22,807 nt of DNA from Bacillota bacterium. GTDB lineage: Bacteria > Bacillota_I > Bacilli_A > RFN20 > CAG-826. The notes beneath the pieces were generated by a model that was not told where the DNA came from, searched no databases, and saw only the letters and a program-made list of their open reading frames with translations. How positions within the stretch are numbered: the first letter of the stretch is position 1; every line of letters starts with the position of its first letter. This document shows positions 1 through 7,305 of this stretch, piece by piece. The translations under genes and the position numbers were made by a program. The DNA is taken from the NCBI GenBank assembly GCA_026387995.1, contig JAPLKQ010000148.1:1437-24243 (forward strand). Reading direction: 5' to 3'.

Positions 1-119
1 CCTTTTTTGAGTTGGCCGACGGCTTGTTTGCGGCGTAAGTTGAATAACTCTTCTTTTAAGGCGTAAACCTTTTCGTTGAGTTCCGTGACGTTCATTTCAC
101 GTATTTCGCTTAACTTCAT
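1..119 (-). CDS. rpmC: 50S ribosomal protein L29 (3' end outside window)
   Basis: Structural protein of the large ribosomal subunit that sits near the polypeptide exit. Reverse-strand translation from the ATG at 119-117 begins MKLSEIREMNVTELNEKVYA and continues through a Lys/Arg-rich helix (ELFNLRRKQ), the typical L29 N-terminal coiled hairpin. About 39 codons are visible and the rest lies beyond position 1. The start is two bases after the rplP stop, with an AAAGGTG ribosome binding site inside the end of rplP, so the two genes are coupled. The order rplP-rpmC is canonical for the S10 operon. Confidence 0.93.
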   Translation of the reverse strand, partial: MKLSEIREMNVTELNEKVYALKEELFNLRRKQAVGQLKK

Positions 120-121
120 GA

Positions 122-541
122 TTATTCACCTTTCCCTTCACGAGAGATCACGCGGGAACGAAGGGGCAGTTTGTAACTGGCCAGCCGTAAGGCTTCGCGG
201 GCATCCGCTTCCGGAACGCCGCCAATCTCAAACATGACGCGGTTCGTCTTGACGACCGCGACCCAGGATTCCGGGTTACCTTTGCCAGATCCCATCCGGA
301 CTTCGGCTGGTTTCTTGGTTTTGGCGAGATGCGGATAAATCCGAATCCAGATTTGTCCGTTTCTTTTGGTATAACGCGCGAGCACGATACGAGCGGCTTC
401 GATTTGGCGGTTGGTCACCCAGTTGCCAGTGATGGCTTGGAGACCGAACATGCCGAAGCTGACTTCATTGCCGGCTTTCGAGAGCCCTTCGTACTTGATT
501 CCGTGCGGGCGTCTATATTTGACTCTTTTTGGTTGTAACAT
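122..541 (-). CDS. rplP: 50S ribosomal protein L16
   Basis: Large-subunit protein lying beside the peptidyl transferase centre and the A-site tRNA. The 139-residue product has the usual family length. It begins [13 protein letters not shown], followed by the conserved FGMFGLQA stretch, then [17 protein letters not shown] near residues 82-98, which is the L16 signature region. It starts five bases after the rpsC stop, with a GGAG-type ribosome binding site overlapping the end of rpsC. It is part of the S10 operon and appears intact. Confidence 0.97.
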   Translation of the reverse strand: MLQPKRVKYRRPHGIKYEGLSKAGNEVSFGMFGLQAITGNWVTNRQIEAARIVLARYTKRNGQIWIRIYPHLAKTKKPAEVRMGSGKGNPESWVAVVKTNRVMFEIGGVPEADAREALRLASYKLPLRSRVISREGKGE

Positions 542-546
542 AGAAC

Positions 547-1236
547 CTACACTCCTTTATTCTCTACCGGGGCTACCACGACGGCTTTTTTGGCCGGGAG
601 GATATCGCCGCGGCAGATCCAGACTTTGACGCCTAGACGACCATAAGTGGTCCGTGCTTCAGCGGCAGCGTAATCGATATCGGAACGAAGGGTATGTAGC
701 GGGATGCTGCCATCCTTATAACCTTCTTTACGAGCGATTTCGGCTCCGGCTAAACGACCGGAGACCAACGTTTTGCAACCTTTGGCGCCGGCTTTACGGA
801 CTCTTTGGATGGCTTTCTTCTGCACGGTGCGGAAGCTGGCCCGTTCTTCGAGCTGCGTCGCGATGCTTTGGGCAACGAGATTGGCGTCGAGATCGGGGCT
901 CTTGACTTCGATGACGTCGACACGCAAAGTGCCGGTCGTCACGAGTTTAGCCAGTTCTTTTTTGATCTTGTTGATATTGGCGCCGTCTTGACCGATAACG
1001 ACACCGGGGCGGGCGACGAAGACTAAGACGGTAATGGCGTGGCCTTTATCGGTCTTGATCCGTTCAATCTCAACGTGCGAGAGCAAAGCTTCTTTCAACG
1101 TTTCGACCAAGTATTTACGAATGTGTAAATCTTCGAGAAGGAAGGTTGAGTAGTCTTGGTTGTTGGCGAACCATCTTGAATTCCAGTCGCGGTTGATGCC
1201 GATACGGAAACCCACCGGATTAACTTTATGTCCCAT
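547..1236 (-). CDS. rpsC: 30S ribosomal protein S3
   Basis: Small-subunit head protein at the mRNA entry channel. The start chosen is the ATG at 1236 ([13 protein letters not shown], the universal S3 N-terminus), because a GAGGAAG site lies five bases upstream. The frame stays open to a GTG at 1272, but that would add 12 non-conserved residues. The product is 229 residues. It has a KH-domain segment around [17 protein letters not shown], and the C-terminal S3 domain carries [13 protein letters not shown] and GRLGVKVWI. The final residues are short and variable. It is intact, and its stop falls within the rplP ribosome binding region. Confidence 0.97.
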   Translation of the reverse strand: MGHKVNPVGFRIGINRDWNSRWFANNQDYSTFLLEDLHIRKYLVETLKEALLSHVEIERIKTDKGHAITVLVFVARPGVVIGQDGANINKIKKELAKLVTTGTLRVDVIEVKSPDLDANLVAQSIATQLEERASFRTVQKKAIQRVRKAGAKGCKTLVSGRLAGAEIARKEGYKDGSIPLHTLRSDIDYAAAEARTTYGRLGVKVWICRGDILPAKKAVVVAPVENKGV

Positions 1237-1250
1237 TGTGACTTCCTCTT

Positions 1251-1592
1251 TTACCTTTCTTTCACTACGCACGTGATGTGCGAAGCTCTTTTGACGAGAC
1301 CGGACGCCGATCCTTTGGCGCGCGGCATGAAGCGTTTTAACCGAGTGGCATCATTGGCGTATATCTCAGCGATATACAGCTTGCCTTCGTCCATTTCGTG
1401 ATTGTTCACGGCGTTGGCGACGGCGCTCTTGATGAGCTTGATGATGACTGGGGTGGCGGCGCGATTGACGTTGTTGAGGATGCCGAGGGCAACCTTAATG
1501 TCTTTATCGCGGACCAAGTTGATGACGAGCCGGACTTTGCGAGGCGTAATCCGGACTGATTTGGCGATAGCGAATGCTTCCGTTGCTTTCAT
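1251..1592 (-). CDS. rplV: 50S ribosomal protein L22
   Basis: Large-subunit protein whose beta-hairpin lines the exit tunnel. The 113-residue product has the usual length. It shows the N-terminal SVRITPRKVRLVINLVRDK motif and the C-terminal hairpin region (LKRFMPRAKGSASGLVKRAS) that reaches into the tunnel. Its ribosome binding site AAGGAG is formed by the last two codons of rpsS just before that gene's TAA, so translation is probably coupled. Unlike its neighbours S19 and L23 it has no extension. Confidence 0.97.
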   Translation of the reverse strand: MKATEAFAIAKSVRITPRKVRLVINLVRDKDIKVALGILNNVNRAATPVIIKLIKSAVANAVNNHEMDEGKLYIAEIYANDATRLKRFMPRAKGSASGLVKRASHITCVVKER

Positions 1593-1598
1593 GTCTGG

Positions 1599-2015
1599 TT
1601 ACTCCTTTTTACCGGCAGCCGGTTTCGTACCTGGGGCGGCTGGGGCGGCAGCGGCTGGGGCTGGGGTGCCGGCAGCGGCAGCAGGTGCTGCGGCAGCGGC
1701 GCCTGGCTTACCGGTGGCTCCGGGAGTCGCGGTCGCGGCGGCTTTATCTTCGGTGTTATTCCCGGTGTGACCCGTGAAGGTGCGCGTCGGGGAGAATTCG
1801 CCTAGTTTATGACCGACCATGTCTTCGGTGACGTAAACGGTAATGTGTTCATGACCGTTGTACACCGCGAAGGTGTGTTCGATGAATTCCGGGAAGATCG
1901 TGGATCTACGGGACCAGGTCTTGATGATTTCTTTTTTCTTAGACTTGTTCAGCGCTTGGACTTTCTTCATTAAGTAGTCGTCGCAGAACGGTCCTTTTTT
2001 TAAGCTACGAGCCAT
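1599..2015 (-). CDS. rpsS: 30S ribosomal protein S19 with Ala/Pro-rich C-terminal extension
   Basis: Small-subunit head protein that forms a complex with S13 and contacts 16S rRNA. Residues 1-87 are a standard S19: [35 protein letters not shown], and [19 protein letters not shown]. The usual protein ends near here (about 92 residues). This one continues for about 50 residues of almost pure Ala, Pro, Gly, Thr and Lys, ending KKE. The tail is GC-rich and made of imperfect GCC/GCA repeats, unlike the core. It stays in frame and its last codons supply the rplV ribosome binding site. Its own ribosome binding site, GGAGG, is nine bases upstream, inside the end of rplB. The core identification is firm; the tail's function is unknown. 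Confidence 0.96.
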   Translation of the reverse strand: MARSLKKGPFCDDYLMKKVQALNKSKKKEIIKTWSRRSTIFPEFIEHTFAVYNGHEHITVYVTEDMVGHKLGEFSPTRTFTGHTGNNTEDKAAATATPGATGKPGAAAAAPAAAAGTPAPAAAAPAAPGTKPAAGKKE

Positions 2016-2866
2016 TGTTCATGTCCTCCTTCGTACTTCGCATTACGCCGTCTCACGATGAGGGCGTTGCTGGGCTTCTTGTGGCTACGGGTTTTGACGC
2101 CCATCGCTTTCTTGCCCCACGGAGTACGCGGAGCGTCGCGGCCGATTGGGGCTTTGCCTTCGCCACCACCGTGTGGGTGGTCGACCGGGTTCATTGCGGA
2201 ACCACGGACGGTCGGGCGCTTGTTATACCAGCGGTTTTTGCCGGCTTTACCAAGGTTGATGAGAATGAAATCTTCGTTACCGACGACACCGATGGTGGCG
2301 CGGCAGGTGCCGAGGATTTTCCGGACTTCGCCGCTCATTAAGCGGACGGTCACGTACTTATCTTCTTTACCAAGGACTTGGGCGCTGGCGCCGGCGGCGC
2401 GGCAGAGTTGACCGCCTTTTCCCGGAGAAAGTTCGAGGTTGTGCACGTACGTACCTTCAGGGATGTTATTAAGGATCAAGCAGTTGCCGACGATGATGTC
2501 AGCGGTTTCGCCCGAGATGATTTTGTCATCGACTTTGAGGTCTTTCGGGCAGAGGATGTAGCGTTTTTCGCCATCAACATAGTTGATTAAGCAAATGTAG
2601 CAGTTGCGGCATGGATCGTATTCGATGGTAGCGACTTTTCCGACGATCCCATCTTTGTTTCTCTTAAAATCAATGAGCCGATAGCGACGTTTGTTGCCGC
2701 CGCCAATGTGCCGGGTCGTGATGACGCCCTGGTTGTTGCGGCCTCCGGAATTCGAAATGCTAACGAGTAAGCTTTTCTCAGGAGTGCTTGTGGTGATTTC
2801 TTCAAACGTCGAATTGGTCATATTACGACGGCTTGCGCTCGTCGGTTTATATGTTCTAATTGCCAT
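2000..2866 (-). CDS. rplB: 50S ribosomal protein L2
   Basis: Core large-subunit protein needed for subunit association and peptidyl transferase assembly. The 288-residue product contains all the L2 hallmarks: the N-terminal [39 protein letters not shown], and the C-terminal [19 protein letters not shown] loop containing the conserved histidine. The family normally ends soon after the RRR motif. Here [14 protein letters not shown] follows, encoded by the rpsS ribosome binding site and the first bases of rpsS, giving a 16-base overlap. A TAGGAG ribosome binding site precedes the start. It is intact apart from this read-on tail. Confidence 0.97.
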   Translation of the reverse strand: MAIRTYKPTSASRRNMTNSTFEEITTSTPEKSLLVSISNSGGRNNQGVITTRHIGGGNKRRYRLIDFKRNKDGIVGKVATIEYDPCRNCYICLINYVDGEKRYILCPKDLKVDDKIISGETADIIVGNCLILNNIPEGTYVHNLELSPGKGGQLCRAAGASAQVLGKEDKYVTVRLMSGEVRKILGTCRATIGVVGNEDFILINLGKAGKNRWYNKRPTVRGSAMNPVDHPHGGGEGKAPIGRDAPRTPWGKKAMGVKTRSHKKPSNALIVRRRNAKYEGGHEQWLVA

Positions 2867-2899
2867 TTTTATTTCTCCTATAATTTATAAGCGCTGTGC

Positions 2900-3379
2900 T
2901 TATTCCTTGAACAAGTCAAGGGCTTGGCCTTCGGCAAGCGTGACGATGGCTTTCTTATAGCCAGGGACGGAGCCTTCATACCGGCCACCACGGCGGGTAT
3001 TCTTGGCGCGCACGTTAGCGATGTGGACATTACTGACCTTGACGCCGAAGACGGCTTCAAAGGCAATCTTGATCGCGGCGCGGTTGGCTTTCGGGTCAAC
3101 CTCGACGGTCACTTTGTTCTGCTCTTGGATTAAGGACATCGTCTTTTCCGTAATGATCGGGCGGATGATGGTATCAAAATCCCGGATGCTGGACTTTTTA
3201 ATCGGCTTAGCGGCTTTAACGGCAGCTTCGGCCTTTTTCGCTTTAGCCTTTTTCGGGGCGGCCTTGGGGGCAGCTTCGACTTTTTCGGCTTTAACTTCTT
3301 TTTCGACCTTGGCTTTAGGGGCCTTGGCGACTTTAGCCGGTTTGGCGACCACCGCTTCAGGAGCGGTAGACGCTGACAT
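2900..3379 (-). CDS. rplW: 50S ribosomal protein L23 with Lys/Ala-rich N-terminal extension
   Basis: Large-subunit protein at the polypeptide exit, the docking platform for trigger factor and SRP. Residues from about 66 onward are a normal L23 (IRPIITEKTMSLIQEQNKVT, then the VFGVKVSNVHIANV and GGRYEGSVPGYKKAIVTL regions). They are preceded by about 65 residues of low-complexity Lys, Ala, Glu, Val and Pro, so the protein is about 159 residues rather than the usual 95 or so. The start chosen is the ATG at 3379 (MSASTAPEAV). The frame is open to 3421, but those residues are translated from rplD sequence. It overlaps the end of rplD by 23 bases and has only a weak GAGAA site, which suggests coupled translation. 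Confidence 0.93.
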   Translation of the reverse strand: MSASTAPEAVVAKPAKVAKAPKAKVEKEVKAEKVEAAPKAAPKKAKAKKAEAAVKAAKPIKKSSIRDFDTIIRPIITEKTMSLIQEQNKVTVEVDPKANRAAIKIAFEAVFGVKVSNVHIANVRAKNTRRGGRYEGSVPGYKKAIVTLAEGQALDLFKE

Positions 3380-3941
3380 TGTTCTCGACGACGACGATGA
3401 GTTTCTTGATGCTGCGGGCACTGGTCTGGAGCACTTCGTTCTCTTCGTGTAAGACGAGCAACGTTTTACCTTTGACAGCGATGGCTTTCAAAATTTCCGC
3501 CACGCTCTTGGTCTTAATCGCTTCAACTTCAATCTTATCGAGCACGACGATCTGCTTGGCGGCGGCTTTCACTGATAAAGCGCTGCGCAAGGCAAGTCTG
3601 TGGGCTTCTTTGTTCATCGAGATCGTGTGGTTTTGGTCGCCGGTTGGGCCGAAGACCTTGCCGCCGCCGCGCCATAAGGGTGAACGGCTGCTGCCGGCAC
3701 GGGCACGGCCGGTGCCTTTTTGTGCCCACGGTTTTTTACCACCGCCGGACACTTCGTCTCTCTTTTTTGTCTTAGACGTTACTTGACGGCGGTTCGAGAG
3801 ATAAACTTGAACGGCGTCAAACATGCATTGATTGTTCGGTTCGATATTGAATACGTCACCGTGGAGTCTCGTGGTCGAGATTTTTTCGCCCAATTGGTTG
3901 AGGACGTTAACGCTCACGGACTTTGATTTTTCTTCTGCCAT
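3357..3941 (-). CDS. rplD: 50S ribosomal protein L4
   Basis: Large-subunit protein whose extended loop lines the exit tunnel. In several bacteria L4 is also the autogenous repressor of the S10 operon. The 194-residue product has the conserved loop (SGGGKKPWAQKGTGRARAGS, followed by SRSPLWRGGGKVFGP) near residues 65-97. The start at 3941 has a GGAGGA ribosome binding site that overlaps the rplC stop. Its last codons overlap the start of rplW. Whether L4 regulates this operon cannot be seen, but a foldable leader exists upstream of rpsJ. Confidence 0.97.
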   Translation of the reverse strand: MAEEKSKSVSVNVLNQLGEKISTTRLHGDVFNIEPNNQCMFDAVQVYLSNRRQVTSKTKKRDEVSGGGKKPWAQKGTGRARAGSSRSPLWRGGGKVFGPTGDQNHTISMNKEAHRLALRSALSVKAAAKQIVVLDKIEVEAIKTKSVAEILKAIAVKGKTLLVLHEENEVLQTSARSIKKLIVVVENNVSVYRS

Positions 3942-3953
3942 GGTTGGTTCCTC

Positions 3954-4649
3954 CTACTTCGATTGCGCCGCGACAACCACGTTGGTGGCTAGCGGTTTAA
4001 TCGTTTGCTTTTTGCCGTGTTGAACTTTAATCGCGGTTCTAACGGTGACCAGGGACTTCTTCGGGCCGGGGATGGCGCCCTTGATTACAAGGGCATTCTT
4101 CTCTTTATCGACGCCGACGACGATGAGGTTGAGAATCGTGGTTTTGTAGTTTCCGTGGTGACCGGGCATTTTCTCTCCTGGATGGATACGGTTGTTAGTA
4201 CGGCCGTTCGTCGCGAGAGAACCGATTTTTCTGTGGAAACCTGAGCCGTGGCCTTTCGGGCCAATGGTGTAGTGATAACGTTTGATCGTGCCGCTGAAGC
4301 CGATACCTTTGCTGATACCGGTGACATCGACCATATCGCCGACTTTGAATAAGTCCACGGTGATGACGTCGCCAACAGCGTATTTCTTCATTTCGTCGCC
4401 CTGGAGTTCGGCGAGTTCGTACTTCGGGGTGGTATGGGCCGCCGCGAAGATGCCTTTTTCAGGTTTGTTGCAACGAGATTCTTTTTTCTCTTCATAGCCA
4501 ATTTGAACAGCTTCGTAGCCGTCTTTTTGGATGGTCTTGACTTGAGTAACGACGTTCGGGAGTACTTCAAGGACCGTGACCGGATAGCAGGTGCCATCGG
4601 CGGCGAATACTTGAGTCATGCCCATCTTACGTCCGTATATTGCTTTCAT
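3954..4649 (-). CDS. rplC: 50S ribosomal protein L3
   Basis: Large-subunit protein that initiates assembly and reaches toward the peptidyl transferase centre. It starts MKAIYGRKMGMTQVFA, a family-typical N-terminus. The central loop has GPKGHGSGFHRKIGS and the later GEKMPGHHGNYKTT motif, which contains the Gln/His-methylation neighbourhood of L3. At 231 residues it is about 20 longer than the common form; the extra part is a hydrophobic/Lys C-terminal tail (TIKPLATNVVVAAQSK). The ribosome binding site GGAGG lies eight bases before the ATG. It is the second gene of the S10 operon. Confidence 0.97.
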   Translation of the reverse strand: MKAIYGRKMGMTQVFAADGTCYPVTVLEVLPNVVTQVKTIQKDGYEAVQIGYEEKKESRCNKPEKGIFAAAHTTPKYELAELQGDEMKKYAVGDVITVDLFKVGDMVDVTGISKGIGFSGTIKRYHYTIGPKGHGSGFHRKIGSLATNGRTNNRIHPGEKMPGHHGNYKTTILNLIVVGVDKEKNALVIKGAIPGPKKSLVTVRTAIKVQHGKKQTIKPLATNVVVAAQSK

Positions 4650-4661
4650 CGCTCATCCCTC

Positions 4662-4973
4662 CTACAGCTTGATATCGATATCGACGCCGCTGGGGAGATC
4701 GAGCCGACGTAATACGTCAACCGTTTCCTTGGTCGGGTTGCAAATATCGATTAAGCGCTTGTGTGTTCTGATTTCGAATTGTTCACGGGCATCCTTGTAT
4801 TTGAAGGTAGCTCTGAGAACCGTGTAGACTTGCTTTTCCGTCGGTAGCGGAATTGGGCCAACCACGCTGGCGCCCGTCTTCTTCGCCGCATCTACGATCT
4901 TCTCGACGCTGAGGTCTAGAATCTTGTGATCGTAAGATTGTAAGCGAACCCGAATCTTCTTAGTTTTAGCCAT
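4662..4973 (-). CDS. rpsJ: 30S ribosomal protein S10
   Basis: Small-subunit head protein that also partners NusB in antitermination. The 103-residue product has the standard length and motifs: [17 protein letters not shown] at the N-terminus, [17 protein letters not shown] in the loop that contacts rRNA, then [17 protein letters not shown] and a C-terminal [11 protein letters not shown]. It is the first gene of the operon. A perfect GGAGGA ribosome binding site sits seven bases upstream of the ATG, and a 320-base gene-free leader lies before it. Confidence 0.98.
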   Translation of the reverse strand: MAKTKKIRVRLQSYDHKILDLSVEKIVDAAKKTGASVVGPIPLPTEKQVYTVLRATFKYKDAREQFEIRTHKRLIDICNPTKETVDVLRRLDLPSGVDIDIKL

Positions 4974-5002
4974 GAATTTTTCCTCCTATGATTTTAATCA
5001 GG

Positions 5003-5106
5003 CTTGTGAGACGCTGGCTCGATGCGAATTCTCTGAACGCCCTATCATGACAACGCCTGTGGGTGTATCAGTAACCTCGCACTTCAATGCCGGTCGTCAA
5101 CACAAG
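5003..5106 (-). promoter_or_regulatory. Candidate ribosomal-protein mRNA leader structure before rpsJ
   Basis: On the minus strand CTTGTG (5106-5101) can pair with CACAAG (5008-5003). After a small internal loop, GACG (5098-5095) pairs with CGTC (5013-5010). The resulting long-range stem encloses about 80 bases and ends roughly 16 bases before the rpsJ ribosome binding site. Inside it, a GCAT-TGAA-GTGC hairpin can form. Several bacterial S10 operons are regulated by a leader that binds L4, so a similar role is plausible. This is inference from pairing read by eye; no covariation was tested. Confidence 0.4.
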
Positions 5107-5230
5107 AATAAAACCCTTAAATTGGGCACTGGCCGTGATCTATCGGCCTCGGTAAATCAGGTCGGTTTTTTTCCAAGGTTTTTGTCTTACACTTGTCCAA
5201 AAATAGCCCTTTTGGCGGTCAAATTTCCTC

Positions 5231-5263
5231 AAAAAAGGCACAAAAAAGCGACAAAAAAGGCTC
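5231..5263. repeat. Three phased A6 tracts with 11-base period
   Basis: Three consecutive 11-base units each begin with AAAAAA: AAAAAAGGCAC, AAAAAAGCGAC, AAAAAAGGCTC. A shorter A4 run follows at the same phase at 5265. A-tracts repeated close to the helical period bend DNA. The block lies about 260 bases upstream of rpsJ and just after the lipoprotein gene. It could act as a curved, UP-like element for the S10 operon or simply be an AT-rich spacer. Confidence 0.7.
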
Positions 5264-5293
5264 TAAAACATATCCAAATTATTCAGTATTTTA

Positions 5294-6634
5294 TTAACGT
5301 ACGACCATCAGGAGATGATCTTCATTGAGATAGATGTTTGAGGGGACTTCCCAATCCGCTGCAGCAAAGGCCGTTTCGATTTCATCCATGAGGCGAGCGC
5401 CATAGGAAAAGTTAATGATGACATCAACGCTCAAATGGTCATACGTCAGGCTATAGGCATAACGAACAAAGTCATTGAGTTCTTCGCCACTGTCGATAAC
5501 CAAGTCATGGGTAGTTTCATCCAAAGTGAAGAAAGTATTCGCATAATAGTCATAATCAGTGATTCTTTCGATATCGTCATAACAATAACTGGCGACGCCG
5601 TTAGCGTAATTCCAATCATGGTCCGATTCACTTGTGAGAAAGAAACGATGATAGACAATGGCGGGCGCAGTCTCATCCACTAACAGATTGCTTCCTGTCG
5701 GGTCAATCGTATACCAAACGCCGTCGATGTTAATAATATTCCAGGCGTGCCCGGTCGAGCCGATGACAGGACGATCAAATTCGGCAATACGAGGTCCCAA
5801 GATGCGATGGCAAACAAGGCCTTCCATCCGGGTCAGCATAACAAAAAGTTTGGACATTCCGTCACAGACGGCGCGGTAATTATTGATGGCGCCATCGAGA
5901 TAAAACGCATCATACAGTGCCGCGTGCGCGTCGTCATAACCCAGCGGGATAACTTCGTAATCGTAAGAAATATTGAGGGCCATCCAGTCATAGATTGCCC
6001 GGGTCTTTTCCATTTCGGTCATGGAGTCGCTGATGATGCTTCGTAGAATGGTTTTGCCTTTCTCGAGCATGCCCTCGGCCGGAGAGCCCGCTTTAGGAAG
6101 CGGCAGGTAACCTTGATCCAAAACATACCAAAGTTCTTCGCTGGTCTCGACATCCACCACCGTCGTCAGTTGGGTATAAGGGAACGCTTCAAAGTCTTCA
6201 TCTCGCGTGACCGTCGGCACAACATACGCGGCGTCCGTGGCGTGGACGTAATAAGGTTCGTCCGCGGCTGAGATTAAGTGGTCAATATCGCGATAAGCAA
6301 AAGAAACCGTGAGGTTATTTCCGTGGAGCTCACCGCTGATTTCAGGATTAATATCAACGAGTTGCGCCGTCCAATATATCTTTCCGAGTTCAAGGTCTAA
6401 ATCAGAGATTGTATAACCATCTAGTACGACATCCACATGGTCGAAATGATTGAAGATGCCATAGTCGACATAATCACAAATATCCTGGAGACTCGAGACA
6501 TGGGAGGATGGCTCCGGCAAAGGATTCGCGCCCAGGTCGACGCTCGAACTGGAAGAGGAAGAAACGCCCGTGTGACACCCAGCCAAAAGAAATGCCAGAA
6601 TCGAGAAGAATGCCACCATTCGTGTTTGCTTCAT
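5294..6634 (-). CDS. Transglutaminase-like exported lipoprotein
   Basis: Predicted surface lipoprotein of about 446 residues. Numbering from the ATG at 6634, the N-terminus has a short positive region, a hydrophobic stretch and a lipobox LLAGC with the lipidated Cys at 20. A Ser-rich linker follows (residues 25-31). A transglutaminase-type core lies in the second half, with Cys257 in RAVCDGMSK, His296 in TGHAWNI and Asp311 in YTIDPTG, matching the Cys-His-Asp triad of the superfamily. Such domains can cross-link or cleave peptides; the substrate here is unknown. An ATG at 6640 overlaps the queH stop as TAATG, but the GAAGGG site is better spaced for 6634. It is the last gene of the tgt-queA-queH operon, an odd place for an exported enzyme. 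Confidence 0.85.
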   Translation of the reverse strand: MKQTRMVAFFSILAFLLAGCHTGVSSSSSSSVDLGANPLPEPSSHVSSLQDICDYVDYGIFNHFDHVDVVLDGYTISDLDLELGKIYWTAQLVDINPEISGELHGNNLTVSFAYRDIDHLISAADEPYYVHATDAAYVVPTVTRDEDFEAFPYTQLTTVVDVETSEELWYVLDQGYLPLPKAGSPAEGMLEKGKTILRSIISDSMTEMEKTRAIYDWMALNISYDYEVIPLGYDDAHAALYDAFYLDGAINNYRAVCDGMSKLFVMLTRMEGLVCHRILGPRIAEFDRPVIGSTGHAWNIINIDGVWYTIDPTGSNLLVDETAPAIVYHRFFLTSESDHDWNYANGVASYCYDDIERITDYDYYANTFFTLDETTHDLVIDSGEELNDFVRYAYSLTYDHLSVDVIINFSYGARLMDEIETAFAAADWEVPSNIYLNEDHLLMVVR

Positions 6635-6639
6635 AACCA

Positions 6640-7305
6640 TTACCCTTCGTAGTCTCCATTGAGGAGCTTTTCATTCTTCTTGGCTTCGCCTTTTGCATAG
6701 GTAAATTTGCAGCCACAGTAGAGTTGCTGATAGAGGTTATATTTGAGGCGCATTTCGCGAGAAATATCTTGGCCTTTATTCTTTTTAAAATCGCTATAAA
6801 AATATTGGGTTTTTGGATACTTGGGTTGCAGTTCGGCACCGATTCGGTTAAGGATTTGCGAGTCCTTTTGACGGCTGATCGTCATCACGGTCGTGAACCA
6901 GTCGTAACCGTTCTTTTCGGCATAGGCAAACGCCTCGTCCATCCGTTTGGTATAACAGATGACGCAACGGGTGAGCCCTTCGGGCTCGTTGGCGTAAGGT
7001 TGGAGGTCTTTGTTGTAATTATCGTTATCGTAAGGACGTTCCACTACTTTGACGGAACGATGATATTCTTCATTGAAAAGGCTGACGAAACGTTTCAGTT
7101 CATCGAGCCGGCGGTCGTGTTCGGCTTTGGGGTAAATATTGGAATTGTTGAAGAGGATGGTCACGTCGAAATAATCGCTGAGGAATTTAACGGGAAAAGT
7201 GGCGCATGGGCCACAGCAGGAATGAAGCAAAAGACGGGGGCGTTGGCCCTCGATTTTGGTGAGTTCTTCAAGTGACTTCAGATAGTAGTTAATTTTATTA
7301 GCCAT
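6640..7305 (-). CDS. queH: Epoxyqueuosine reductase QueH
   Basis: Catalyses the last step of queuosine synthesis, reducing epoxyqueuosine in tRNA to queuosine. It is the non-homologous alternative to QueG. The product (221 residues) shows the family's cysteine clusters: [14 protein letters not shown] (Cys30, 31, 34), [13 protein letters not shown] (Cys114, 117) and [10 protein letters not shown] (Cys197, 199). These are expected to hold the iron-sulfur and mononuclear iron sites and the redox pair. The ATG at 7305 was chosen because it overlaps the queA stop (ATGGCTAA), giving tight coupling. The frame is open to a TTG at 7326, but the extra residues come from queA sequence. Confidence 0.93.
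   Translation of the reverse strand: MANKINYYLKSLEELTKIEGQRPRLLLHSCCGPCATFPVKFLSDYFDVTILFNNSNIYPKAEHDRRLDELKRFVSLFNEEYHRSVKVVERPYDNDNYNKDLQPYANEPEGLTRCVICYTKRMDEAFAYAEKNGYDWFTTVMTISRQKDSQILNRIGAELQPKYPKTQYFYSDFKKNKGQDISREMRLKYNLYQQLYCGCKFTYAKGEAKKNEKLLNGDYEG

Larger units (their letters stand above)
4974..5293 (-). promoter_or_regulatory. Gene-free leader region of the S10 operon
   Basis: This 320-base stretch separates the lipoprotein gene from rpsJ. It holds the rpsJ ribosome binding site (4981-4987), a foldable leader domain at about 5003-5106, and three phased A-tracts at 5231-5263. A TTGACC hexamer follows the A-tracts in the direction of transcription (about 5210-5215), but no good -10 box lies at the right distance. 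I therefore cannot place the promoter. I see no convincing hairpin-plus-T-run terminator for the upstream operon here, nor a credible gene on either strand. Confidence 0.6.

Noticed and set aside
1599..1760. The GC-rich repeat in rpsS as a mobile or CRISPR-like repeat
   Set aside because: It is an in-frame low-complexity coding tail without unit spacing, spacers or flanking repeats.
3003..3452. 149-residue plus-strand frame opposite rplW and rplD
   Set aside because: It is the complement of the Lys/Ala repeat of L23, which yields a spurious Leu/Ala/Ser-rich frame.
5195..5220. TTGACC as the -35 box of an S10 promoter
   Set aside because: No acceptable -10 hexamer lies 16-18 bases downstream, so I did not call a promoter.
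4972..5328. 118-residue plus-strand reading frame across the gap before rpsJ
   Set aside because: It has no ribosome binding site, starts inside the antisense of the rpsJ start and runs into the lipoprotein gene. Its composition reflects the A-tract and leader DNA rather than a protein.
6724..7275. 183-residue plus-strand frame opposite queH
   Set aside because: It is a shadow frame antisense to a well-identified gene, with no ribosome binding site and no family motif.
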